Below are positions 13,837 through 21,525 of a DNA stretch of 34,603 nucleotides, one piece after another. The position numbers were made by a program, and so were the translations under genes. The stretch spans positions 1 through 34,603 of the forward strand of contig CAJSYI010000031.1 of NCBI GenBank assembly GCA_910573745.1. The letters are read 5' to 3'. Within the stretch, counting starts at the first letter, position 1; every line of letters starts with the position of its first letter. This DNA comes from Muribaculaceae bacterium (lineage in GTDB: Bacteria > Bacteroidota > Bacteroidia > Bacteroidales > Muribaculaceae). Under the pieces are notes generated by a model. The model did not search any database and was not told the origin of the DNA. It was given only the letters and a program-made list of their open reading frames with translations.

Positions 13837-15024
13837 CTATTTTATTATTCCGTGCCGTTTGAACACTTTCTCAATGGCTTCAAGCGAACGTGTAACTTGC
13901 TCTTTGGTGTGCGTGGCCATAAGAGAATAGCGTATCAAGGTGTCGTGTGGTGCTACAGCCGGAGTTACCACAGGGTTCACGAACACGCCCTCGTCGAGCA
14001 GTTCGCGTGTTACGTGGAATGTCTTGTAGTCATCACGTATGAACAACGGAATAATCGGTGTGGATGTGTTGCCGATTTCACACCCCATTGCCCTGAAGTT
14101 CTCAAGGGCATAGTGTGTGATTTCCCAAAGGTGTTCTTGGCGTTCAGGTTCTGAAAGCATTATGTCGAGAGCTGCATCTGCGGCGGCAGTCGAAGCCGGC
14201 GTTATGCTTGCCGTGAATATGTATGAACGCGAATGGTGGCGGAGGTAGTTGGTTATTTCCTTGTCTGTGGCTATGAATCCGCCCAATGAGGCGAACGACT
14301 TTGAGAATGTGCCCATGATGAGGTCAACGTCGTCCGTAACCCCGAAATGGTCGCATGTGCCCCGTCCGCATTTTCCGAATACTCCGACGCCATGGGCTTC
14401 GTCCACCATTACTGTGGCGTTGTATTGTTTGCTCAGACGTACTATTTCAGGGAGGTTGGCCACATCCCCTTCCATTGAAAACACGCCGTCGGTAACTATC
14501 AGTTTCACTTTGTCTGGATCGCATTTACGCAACTGTGCTTCGAGCGATTCCATATCGTTGTGCTTGTATTTCAGATAGTTTGAGAATGAAAGGCGGCGTC
14601 CTTCGATTATTGATGCATGGTCTTGCTCATCAAGGATGATGTAGTCTTCGCGTCCGGTGAGTGTGGAGACCACGCCGAGATTTACACCGAATCCGGTGGA
14701 ATAAATCATGGCGTCTTCTTTGCCTATGTAGTCCGCAAGGCGTTCTTCCAGACGCTTGTGTATATCGAGCGTGCCGTTGAGAAACGGCGATCCCGCCATT
14801 CCTGTACCGTATTTTTTCGTGGCAGCTATTGCGGCCTCCTTCACTTTAGGATGGTTGGTAAGACCCATATAGCTGTTTGAACCGAACATCAGTACTTTCT
14901 TGCCGTGCATAAGCACTTCGGTGTCCTGGTCGCTCGATATTTCCCGGAAATAAGGATACACGCCCGCATCTTTAGCTTTCTGCGGAGCGTCGTATCGCGA
15001 CAATTTCTTTTGTAGAAGCTTCAT
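13837..15024 (-). CDS. spt: Serine palmitoyltransferase-type alpha-oxoamine synthase
   Basis: A 395-residue PLP enzyme that condenses serine with an acyl-CoA (or acyl-ACP) to 3-ketodihydrosphingosine, the first step in bacterial sphingolipid synthesis. The alpha-oxoamine synthase residues are visible: GSNSYMGL (47-54), His136 (DEQDHAS, stacking on PLP), Asp208 and His211 (VDEAHG) and the Schiff-base Lys242 (GTFSKSFASLGG). Relatives include KBL (threonine pathway) and BioF (biotin). I prefer SPT because the N-terminal region (YDAPQKAKDAGVYPYFREI and following) resembles the Bacteroides SPT, and no tdh or bio genes are adjacent. It is likely cotranscribed with the acyltransferase downstream. 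Confidence 0.88.
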   Translation of the reverse strand: MKLLQKKLSRYDAPQKAKDAGVYPYFREISSDQDTEVLMHGKKVLMFGSNSYMGLTNHPKVKEAAIAATKKYGTGMAGSPFLNGTLDIHKRLEERLADYIGKEDAMIYSTGFGVNLGVVSTLTGREDYIILDEQDHASIIEGRRLSFSNYLKYKHNDMESLEAQLRKCDPDKVKLIVTDGVFSMEGDVANLPEIVRLSKQYNATVMVDEAHGVGVFGKCGRGTCDHFGVTDDVDLIMGTFSKSFASLGGFIATDKEITNYLRHHSRSYIFTASITPASTAAADAALDIMLSEPERQEHLWEITHYALENFRAMGCEIGNTSTPIIPLFIRDDYKTFHVTRELLDEGVFVNPVVTPAVAPHDTLIRYSLMATHTKEQVTRSLEAIEKVFKRHGIIK

Positions 15025-15131
15025 AATCGGATGATGACAACGGCATTAGCCGTCATTTTATTTGAAAGCGCAGTGAGGAGAACCCGTGATTCATCCTGAA
15101 TCAATGGGGCTGCTTACTTAAATTCAGGCTA

Positions 15132-15139
15132 CAAAGTTA
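15132..15139 (-). promoter_or_regulatory. -7 box upstream of serine palmitoyltransferase
   Basis: Minus-strand TAACTTTG (15139-15132) matches TAnnTTTG. No convincing -33 TTTG is seen at the usual 19-20 bp distance. The leader before the ATG at 15024 would be about 100 nt. Confidence 0.5.
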
Positions 15140-15284
15140 GCTGTTTTTTACGACATTTTACCGATTTTCAGATTAAAAAGTGAATATCTCCTATTTTGTG
15201 TTCTGTTATTCGTAAGTGCAATTGTCTGATAAACATTAATCACTGCACGTGTGTTTATGATTGTATAACGTAAAAACAAAACGT

Positions 15285-15581
15285 ATGGAAAAGTTTGAAG
15301 AAATAGTGAAGTCGGAAAAACCGGTACTTGTCGATTTTTTCGCTACTTGGTGCGGCCCGTGCAAAATGATGCACCCCATTCTTGAGGAGCTTCATTCGAG
15401 CATCGGAGAAAAAGCTCGGATCATAACGGTTGACATAGACAAAAACGAAGGGCTTGCCGCCGCGTATCGTGTTCAGTCGGTGCCGACTTTGATGATATTC
15501 AAGAACGGTGAACTCAAATGGCGTGAGACAGGCGTGCATTCCGCAGCTGATCTTGAGGCCGCTCTTAAAACGTTCTATTGA
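15285..15581 (+). CDS. trxA: Thioredoxin
   Basis: A 98-residue thioredoxin. VLVDFFATWCGPCKMMHPILEEL holds the redox-active W-C-G-P-C (split: VLVDFFATWCGPC, then KMMHPILEEL). The cis-Pro loop is VQSVPTLMIFKNG and the fold ends with the DLEAALKTFY helix. It has no signal peptide, so it is cytoplasmic and would reduce protein disulfides using thioredoxin reductase. I chose the ATG at 15285 because the normal family start lies a few residues before the first strand; an in-frame ATG at 15261 adds eight residues from intergenic sequence. It is transcribed alone, divergent from serine palmitoyltransferase. A TATTTTG motif at 15192-15198 is a poor promoter candidate. Confidence 0.95.
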   Translation: MEKFEEIVKSEKPVLVDFFATWCGPCKMMHPILEELHSSIGEKARIITVDIDKNEGLAAAYRVQSVPTLMIFKNGELKWRETGVHSAADLEAALKTFY

Positions 15582-15622
15582 AGCGTCTGCCTTGCTTCTT
15601 TTTATTCTTTGAATAGAAAAAT

Positions 15623-15659
15623 ACTGATGGCCGCATCTTTCCCGATGTCGGCCATCAGT
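15623..15659 (-). terminator. Terminator between thioredoxin and the glycosylase gene
   Basis: ACTGATGGCCG (15623-15633) pairs perfectly with CGGCCATCAGT (15649-15659), with CATC/GATG extending the stem inward. On the minus strand a TATTTTTC run follows, so it mainly ends the glycosylase transcript. It sits directly after that gene's stop and may also stop thioredoxin transcripts. Confidence 0.82.
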
Positions 15660-15661
15660 CA

Positions 15662-16279
15662 TTAGTGGACTTCAATAGTCTGGAGCATACGTGCATACAT
15701 CTCGGCTTTCCTGTCTATCTTCAATGGATATGCCCGAGAACTTGAAGGCATGCGCCAATGCCTGAAACTCCTTATGGTTCCGTCTTTAAGTGTAAGCGAG
15801 CATTCGGCGCATTCGCCTGTTTTTGGTATTTCTGTTCCTGTGATTTCTGCAACCACAGAAGCGGCTTTCTCGCCGGTGGTGGCCACGGCCTCGCATTCAG
15901 GTAATCCGGAGAGGATATCCGCAAGGTCTATATGGCGTTTGATTGACAAATGCTTGTCGGCTGCATTGTCTTTCTCTCTCACCACTTCCCTTCCCGTGTC
16001 GCTGAGGGCGATGCCTTTCTCTTCAAGAAACGGCCGCAGCTCGTCAAGGCGGAAAGTCTTGTGTCTTTGATCCACGAATCTGTCCTTGTCTCCGAAATAC
16101 ACGAGTCCGAATATGCGCCACATGTCATTTATGAAATTCGGGTAATAGAATTCCATCGACCATTTCTCTTTTTTTGGCGGGAAAGTGCCGCACATCAATA
16201 GTCGGGCGTTCTTCGGGAGGAACGGTTTCAGCGGATGGCTTTCTGTCGGAAGCGCGTCCTTTTCAGCGGAGTCTTGCAT
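15662..16279 (-). CDS. Uracil-DNA glycosylase superfamily protein
   Basis: A 205-residue protein of the uracil/thymine-DNA glycosylase fold. LLMCGTFPP is the active-site strand and loop (compare G-x-x-P in this superfamily). WSMEFYYPNFINDMWRIFG follows, as in the 'FYY...N..W.l' glycosylases. Near the C-terminus, FRHWRMPSSSRAYPL resembles the H-P-S-P-x-N DNA-insertion motif, here as R-M-P-S-S-S-R-A. It probably removes uracil or a related damaged base. It begins inside the flavodiiron gene: the ATG at 16279 overlaps that stop by 17 bp, and an earlier in-frame ATG at 16318 would overlap by 56 bp. I prefer 16279 because the conserved part starts soon after (HPLKPFLPKNARLL). The exact subfamily and substrate are uncertain. 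Confidence 0.82.
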   Translation of the reverse strand: MQDSAEKDALPTESHPLKPFLPKNARLLMCGTFPPKKEKWSMEFYYPNFINDMWRIFGLVYFGDKDRFVDQRHKTFRLDELRPFLEEKGIALSDTGREVVREKDNAADKHLSIKRHIDLADILSGLPECEAVATTGEKAASVVAEITGTEIPKTGECAECSLTLKDGTIRSFRHWRMPSSSRAYPLKIDRKAEMYARMLQTIEVH

Positions 16280-17474
16280 AGCGTGATTTGTGCAGTTCTG
16301 ACATGAAGCTGTCGGCAAATTTCTCTATGTCGGCTCGTATTTCGTTGTTTATGCCCTGTTTCATCTCTGTCTTAGCCGCCACCTGAAGACCCATGGCCTC
16401 CGCGTATCCCTCCAAGGCCTTTCCTGCCGCTGATGCCCATGTGAACGAACTGAACAGTCCGAGGACCTTGTTTTGTGTTTCCCTTGTCTGCATCGCTTTC
16501 ATAAAAGTGTCCACGGGTGGGAACAGGGTCATTGAGTAAGTCGGGGCTCCGACAATCAGGCCGTCGTAGCGGAATGCATCGGATATGATATGGCTCAAGG
16601 AATCCTTTCCGGCGTTGTGGATTCTGATTCGTTTTTCACCTCTTGCCGCAAGAGCCATGGCTATTGCTTCTGCCATCGCTTCCGTGTTGCCGTACATGGA
16701 GCCGTAGACGATTGTTGTGCCAGGTTCGGAGTGATACCGGCTGAGGCGGTCATAGATGGCGGATATTTCCGCTATGCTCTCGTGCCATATGGGGCCGTGG
16801 GTCGGACATATGAATTCTGGGGCGAGAGGTGCCGTTTTCTCTATGGTCCTTTGAACGAACTTACCGTATTTGCCTACGATGTTGCTGTAGTATCGGTAAG
16901 CCTCTTCAAGATACAGGGCGGTGTCTGTCTCGAAATCAATGATGCCTCCGTTGAGCGCACCGAAAGTGCCGAATGCATCGCCTGTGAAAAGGATTCGGCG
17001 TTCTTCAGCGAAAGTCATCATTGTTTCAGGCCAATGCACCATGGGAGTCATCAGGAATCTCAGGGTGATTTCTCCGAGGTCGAGTTTGTCTCCGTCGCAT
17101 ACGGTAACGAAGCGTTCCTGATCTGTGATTCCGTAAAAACCTCCTATCATAGCCACAGTCTGCTTGTTGCCGACTATCTTCATTTCAGGATACTTTGCTG
17201 CAAGGAGCGGAATGGAACCGCTGTGGTCAGGCTCCATATGGTTGACGACGAGATAGTCTATTTCCGTGCCGCCCAACACTTCGTCAAGGTGGCTGAAAAG
17301 GGTCAGAGACTCCCTTACTTCCACCGAGTCTATGAGCGCGGTTTTGTGTGAGCGCACTATGTATGAATTGTAGGATACCCCATGAGGGAGCGGCCATAAT
17401 GATTCGAATCTGTGTTTTTCGCGGTCGTTGACACCGACGTAGAAAATGTCGGGAAGGATTGCGCGTATGTTCAT
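16263..17474 (-). CDS. Flavodiiron protein (A-type flavoprotein, O2/NO reductase)
   Basis: A 403-residue cytoplasmic enzyme reducing O2 to water and/or NO to N2O in anaerobes. The metallo-beta-lactamase-like domain (about 1-250) carries the diiron ligands His79, Glu81, Asp83 (with His84) in NHMEPDHSG, His147 (MVHWPETMM), Asp166 (FTGDAFG) and His226 (CPTHGPIW). The flavodoxin domain follows (about 254-395), with the FMN-phosphate loop VYGSMYGNTE and the GAPTYSMTLFPPV loop. There is no C-terminal rubredoxin, so an external donor is needed. I chose the ATG at 17474 (MNIRAILPDIFYVGVND), the family start. The promoter at 17525-17555 agrees with it. It is translationally overlapped by the glycosylase gene. 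Confidence 0.95.
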   Translation of the reverse strand: MNIRAILPDIFYVGVNDREKHRFESLWPLPHGVSYNSYIVRSHKTALIDSVEVRESLTLFSHLDEVLGGTEIDYLVVNHMEPDHSGSIPLLAAKYPEMKIVGNKQTVAMIGGFYGITDQERFVTVCDGDKLDLGEITLRFLMTPMVHWPETMMTFAEERRILFTGDAFGTFGALNGGIIDFETDTALYLEEAYRYYSNIVGKYGKFVQRTIEKTAPLAPEFICPTHGPIWHESIAEISAIYDRLSRYHSEPGTTIVYGSMYGNTEAMAEAIAMALAARGEKRIRIHNAGKDSLSHIISDAFRYDGLIVGAPTYSMTLFPPVDTFMKAMQTRETQNKVLGLFSSFTWASAAGKALEGYAEAMGLQVAAKTEMKQGINNEIRADIEKFADSFMSELHKSRYARLR

Positions 17475-17524
17475 TTCCTGTCGAGTATTATGTTTGTATG
17501 TGTGGTCATTTTGGAAAGAGAATT

Positions 17525-17555
17525 CAAAATTACTCATTTTGCCGGAATTTTCAAA
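17525..17555 (-). promoter_or_regulatory. Promoter of the flavodiiron gene
   Basis: Minus-strand TAATTTTG (17532-17525) fits TAnnTTTG, with TTTG (17555-17552) 19 bp upstream: both boxes match. The leader to the ATG at 17474 is about 45 nt. No matching + strand box for the divergent aquaporin gene was found in 17475-17617. Confidence 0.72.
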
Positions 17556-17617
17556 ACGGACAGAACCGTTTGGGGGTGGGGGCACGTTTTAAAAACAAAT
17601 CTTTAACTGTTAAGACT

Positions 17618-18349
17618 ATGAAAAAGTATTTAGCTGAATTCTTAGGCACCATGTTTCTGGTGCTTTTGGCTTGCGGCAGCGCGGTGCTTGCAGGCCCGTC
17701 GATTGGAGTGTTGGGCATCGGTCTGTGTTTCGGACTTGTGCTTCTTGCTTTGTGCTACACCATCGGTGGCATATCAGGATGCCATGTCAATCCTGCGGTC
17801 TCGCTCGGAGTCTATCTGACCGACAAGAGCTTTTCTGCCCGCGACCTGTGCGGATACGTCGTGGCACAGCTTCTCGGCGCAGCTGTCGGGGCTGCGTTTC
17901 TGTGGTGGCTTATGGACTTCGGGCTGTTCGGTGCCGGAATCTACAAATTCGGCGGCATAACCGAAGGGATAGGGTTTACCGGAGAGGTGTCGTATCTTGC
18001 CACCAATGTGCTCCAGCCCGGTGCTACCTGGCAGATGGCTCTCTTGTCTGAAATACTGCTTACTTTCTTTTTCGTGTTCGTGGTTCTTGGTGCCACGTCG
18101 AAATTCGGAAAGGCTTCTGCTGCCGGAGCGGCAATCGGCTTGGCTCTTGGATTGGTCAATATCATAGGCATCCCCGTTGACAACTGCTCTGTGAATCCGG
18201 CGCGGTCATTCGGCCCCGCACTGTTTGCACCGAATGCATGGCCTGACTTCTGGATTATGGTGGTAGGCCCGCTTGTCGGATCCGTGTTGGCTGCGGTCTC
18301 ATGGAGTGGAATTTCCGCATCGAGGCGCCGTGCGCAGGAAGAATTATGA
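17618..18349 (+). CDS. Aquaporin (MIP family)
   Basis: A 243-residue inner-membrane channel with six transmembrane helices and the two half-helix motifs NPA (CHVNPAVSLG and CSVNPARSFGPALF). Aligning by eye to E. coli AqpZ, the four aromatic/arginine filter positions read Phe, Asn, Cys, Arg, against Phe43, His174, Thr183, Arg189 in AqpZ. It is therefore aquaporin-like rather than a glycerol facilitator (which has Trp/Gly/Phe/Arg), but with Asn in place of the water-channel His. The Cys sits where human AQP1 has its mercury-sensitive Cys189. I chose the ATG at 17618 (MKKYLAEFLGTM), the usual MIP start. It ends at a strong terminator. Confidence 0.93.
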   Translation: MKKYLAEFLGTMFLVLLACGSAVLAGPSIGVLGIGLCFGLVLLALCYTIGGISGCHVNPAVSLGVYLTDKSFSARDLCGYVVAQLLGAAVGAAFLWWLMDFGLFGAGIYKFGGITEGIGFTGEVSYLATNVLQPGATWQMALLSEILLTFFFVFVVLGATSKFGKASAAGAAIGLALGLVNIIGIPVDNCSVNPARSFGPALFAPNAWPDFWIMVVGPLVGSVLAAVSWSGISASRRRAQEEL

Positions 18350-18376
18350 ACCATTCTTATTCTGACCGATATGCAA

Positions 18377-18410
18377 AAGAACGGCCGCTCAAATTCGAGC
18401 GGCCGTTCTT
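18377..18410. terminator. Bidirectional intrinsic terminator
   Basis: AAGAACGGCCGCTC (18377-18390) pairs perfectly with GAGCGGCCGTTCTT (18397-18410) around an AAATTC loop. A CATTTTTG run follows on the + side, and the minus side continues with T-rich sequence. It separates the convergent aquaporin and M16 peptidase genes. Confidence 0.9.
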
Positions 18411-18429
18411 CATTTTTGCTTGTGTCTTT

Positions 18430-21261
18430 TTATTTCTGTTCTACGCCTTCCATCACGGTCTGGATACGGTTCTTTTCAGCCTGGGGAAGGAGCTGCTTCT
18501 TCATGAAGTCATTGAGGTCTTTGAGTGTAACTTTCTCAATGGCGGCTTTGCGGCCTGTGTACATGTTGAAGCCACGGTTGTAAAGACCTATCCAGTTGAG
18601 CCAGTACTGGTTGTTGCGTACATTGATGTCATACTGCTTGAGCATGGCCTCTTTCACTCGTGAGAAGTCTTCTTCATTTGCGCCGTTTTTCAGGAGACCT
18701 ATCCATTCGTCGTATGCACGCTTGATCATCACGTCCTGAAGTTCCTTGTTGGTCTGGAAGAAATAGATCATTTCCCATTGTCCTGTATTAGGATTGATTG
18801 CTCCGCTTACCATTGCTCCATATGTGCCGCCGAGTTCTTCACGGAGGGTCTTTATGTAAACCATGTCAAGAATGTCGCTTGCCATAGTCATTCGCACTTC
18901 GTTGCCGATATTGTAAGGAAGGTTCTTTCCGCTGAACGTGTCGAATACGAAAGTGGCGGGAGTGGTCATCGGCGTAGTGAAGATGTCGTTCACCTTGTTG
19001 CCGATTACCACGTCTATGTTGGAAACAGCCTTGCGGGTGGTCTTTGCCTTCGAGGGAAGTGAGGCTATGTATTTCTCAAGAAGAGGCTTGAGAGTCTCTA
19101 CATCCACATTTCCTGTGAACACAAACGTGTAGTCGGCTGCATTTGCTGTGGCGTTCTTGATGATCTGAAGCATCTGGTCGTAGTCGGATGCGTTGAGAGA
19201 AGCAAGATCTGCGCTGTTGGTCAAGGGATTGTTGCCGTACTGGTTCTTTGTGTTGCGCTTGAAGAAGATGGTCTGAGGGTCTTTGTCTGCATTGACAAGG
19301 CTCATCTCAATCTGGGACTTGATGCCTTTCCATTCCTCTGCATCGGGCGAAAGGAGTGCGAAAGAGGCATAAACCATTTCCATGAATGTGGGCAGGTCTT
19401 TGACTGTGGTGGCTCCGGAGAAGTAATCAGTGCCGTTGCCTACGCCGAACTGTAGAGCTACCTTCTTTCCTGCGAGGTATTTTTCAAGAGTGGAACGCTT
19501 GAAGTTGCCCATCTTTGATGCCTCATATGCATATCTTACGAAGTTGAGGTTGTCTGCCTGCGACTTCTCGTAGGTGGGAAGACCGCCCTGACGCTGTGCG
19601 GAGAAAAGAATCTGGTCTTGGGCGAAATCAGTGGTTTTCACTACGACTTTCGTGCCGTTGGAAAGCGTGAATTCAGTCGTGCCGAAGTCTGCGTTTTGGG
19701 AAGTTCCCGTGATTTTGCCGGGAGCCGGGAGCTGCGGGATGAGGGGATCGGTGATCACTTCGTCCACATAAGGTTCGTATTGTGCCTTTATGGTTTCGGA
19801 AAGGATTCCGGTCATTACGTTTTCGTCAAGAGGCTTTTGGCCGGCTACTGCGGGACGTGAAACCACCATCACCTGGTTGTTGTCCGTAAGGAGCTGGGCG
19901 CCGATCATATTGTACATGTCAACAGGCACGCCGTTGAGCACGCCTTGGGCGAGCTGGTATTCGAGTTCGATTCCGGGTTCAGGCTCGTTGTCGATGAAGT
20001 GGCGGATGATGCTCTTGGCCATCAGGTTGCTGTTTGTCTTGTCGCGTTCGTTATATGCCTTCTCGTATGTGGCGAGCAGCTCGTCTTTTGCACGTGTGAG
20101 TTCGCTTGGCAGGAAGCCGGTCTTGCAAGCCTGAGCCACTATGGACATTGCTGAGCGCACTGCGGCTTCTACGTCTGTTTTCGGGATGATGGTGATGTCG
20201 AAAGCATCTTTGGTTGATGCAACCATATACTTGCCGAAATAAACGCCGGCATAACCGAACGGACAGTCAGCCTTACGGGCCTCGTCGGCAAGACGGTTGT
20301 TGATCATTTTTGAGAATACGTTCAGAATAAGGTTGTTCTGCACATAGTATTCTTGGGTGTTGCGCATCTCGAAAGGCATCTTGTCGCTCTTGAACGCAAT
20401 TGTCACCATAATGTTCTTAAGTTCCGGATCTTCGAAATAAGCGTAGATGGGCTTTTCGTTGTCGCTTACTGCCGGATATGTGCGAGGGGCAGCGTTTTCG
20501 GGCATCGGAATGGTGGAGAACATCTCTATCACCTTCTTTTCCATTTCGTCGGCATCGAAGTCTCCTACTACGACGATACCCTGCTGATCGGGACGATACC
20601 ATTTGTGGTAATAATCGCGGATTACCTTAGGCGGGAAGTTGCGAACGACCTCCATCTTGCCTATAGGCATCTGCTGATATTGGTACTCCTGGAAAAGTTT
20701 GGGCAGGATGGTCTCCATCATGCGGAACTGCGCATCGTTGCGCTGACGCCACTCTTCCTGGATCACACCGCGTTCTGCGTCGATTTCGCTTTCTTCAAGA
20801 AGGATGCCGCAGCTCCAGTCGCGAAGGCAGAGAAGCACGCTGTCCATAAGAGCCTTGTCGGTTGAAGGTACGTTGTTGATGTTGTAGACTGTCTCATCAA
20901 ATCCTGTGTAGGCATTGATGTCAGCACCGAAGCGGATGCCTTTGTTCTGGAGATAGTTGAGCATATTCTTTCCGGGATAGTTGGTAGTCCCGTTGAATGC
21001 CATATGCTCAAGGAAGTGGGCAAGTCCGAGCTGTTCTTGGGTCTCAAGTGTAGAGCCTACCTTCTGCGCGATGTAGAAGTTTGCACGCTCTTTCGGCTCT
21101 TCATTGTGAAGCACATAATAATGGAGTCCGTTTGGCAGGACACCGCTTTTCACCTTAGGGTTGAGCGGGAGCTCATGCATCTGTGGCTGCTGCGGCTGTT
21201 GTGCGTTAAGGCAGAAGACTGCCGTAATCGCCATTGCCATTGAAAGCAATTTCTTTACCAT
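18430..21261 (-). CDS. M16 family zinc metallopeptidase (two-repeat, periplasmic)
   Basis: A 943-residue peptidase of the pitrilysin/insulinase family. It has a signal peptide (MVKKLLSMAMAITAVFCLNAQ) and is thus periplasmic or outer-membrane associated. The inverted zinc motif is HFLEH (His82, Glu85 catalytic, His86), with the third ligand Glu163 in DAERGVIQEEWR; the 76-residue spacing is standard. Four M16 modules are expected from the length. The second half (from about residue 500) lacks an HxxEH, as usual for the regulatory half of fused M16 enzymes, and its end carries the REELGGTYGAMVSG substrate-anchoring stretch. Its substrates are unknown peptides. It has its own promoter and is likely monocistronic. 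Confidence 0.93.
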   Translation of the reverse strand: MVKKLLSMAMAITAVFCLNAQQPQQPQMHELPLNPKVKSGVLPNGLHYYVLHNEEPKERANFYIAQKVGSTLETQEQLGLAHFLEHMAFNGTTNYPGKNMLNYLQNKGIRFGADINAYTGFDETVYNINNVPSTDKALMDSVLLCLRDWSCGILLEESEIDAERGVIQEEWRQRNDAQFRMMETILPKLFQEYQYQQMPIGKMEVVRNFPPKVIRDYYHKWYRPDQQGIVVVGDFDADEMEKKVIEMFSTIPMPENAAPRTYPAVSDNEKPIYAYFEDPELKNIMVTIAFKSDKMPFEMRNTQEYYVQNNLILNVFSKMINNRLADEARKADCPFGYAGVYFGKYMVASTKDAFDITIIPKTDVEAAVRSAMSIVAQACKTGFLPSELTRAKDELLATYEKAYNERDKTNSNLMAKSIIRHFIDNEPEPGIELEYQLAQGVLNGVPVDMYNMIGAQLLTDNNQVMVVSRPAVAGQKPLDENVMTGILSETIKAQYEPYVDEVITDPLIPQLPAPGKITGTSQNADFGTTEFTLSNGTKVVVKTTDFAQDQILFSAQRQGGLPTYEKSQADNLNFVRYAYEASKMGNFKRSTLEKYLAGKKVALQFGVGNGTDYFSGATTVKDLPTFMEMVYASFALLSPDAEEWKGIKSQIEMSLVNADKDPQTIFFKRNTKNQYGNNPLTNSADLASLNASDYDQMLQIIKNATANAADYTFVFTGNVDVETLKPLLEKYIASLPSKAKTTRKAVSNIDVVIGNKVNDIFTTPMTTPATFVFDTFSGKNLPYNIGNEVRMTMASDILDMVYIKTLREELGGTYGAMVSGAINPNTGQWEMIYFFQTNKELQDVMIKRAYDEWIGLLKNGANEEDFSRVKEAMLKQYDINVRNNQYWLNWIGLYNRGFNMYTGRKAAIEKVTLKDLNDFMKKQLLPQAEKNRIQTVMEGVEQK

Positions 21262-21356
21262 AGCTTGTTTGGTTAGAGTAGTTGAAATGTATTTTTGTTT
21301 GTACTGATTTTTCTATGTCTGGATATGGCTTTTGTACTTATGCCAGAATCACGTGG

Positions 21357-21388
21357 CAAAGTTAGGTCATTTTCGGGGAAACGCCAAA
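21357..21388 (-). promoter_or_regulatory. Promoter of the M16 peptidase gene
   Basis: Minus-strand TAACTTTG (21364-21357) and TTTG (21388-21385), 20 bp apart, match both consensus boxes. The leader to the ATG at 21261 is about 90 nt. The rest of the gap to 21525 shows no clear hairpin terminator for lon. Confidence 0.72.
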
Positions 21389-21525
21389 GATTTATCGAAA
21401 AACATTAAAATATTCTTGTTTTCTTCATTGTCAGTTGTCGTTTCCCTTTTGTATAGCGACTTGTCTCTTGAATAATCAGACGGACTAAACATTGGTTTGT
21501 TACATGTTCTTTCACGTTTTTTGCA

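Noticed and set aside
16590..17351. 253-codon open frame on the plus strand within the flavodiiron gene
   Set aside because: Antisense to a gene with all diiron and FMN motifs. The translation is Cys- and His-rich without recognisable motifs, and no promoter precedes it.
20353..20865. 170-codon plus-strand frame inside the M16 peptidase gene
   Set aside because: Antisense shadow of the zinc-peptidase N-terminal domain; no start context or homology visible.
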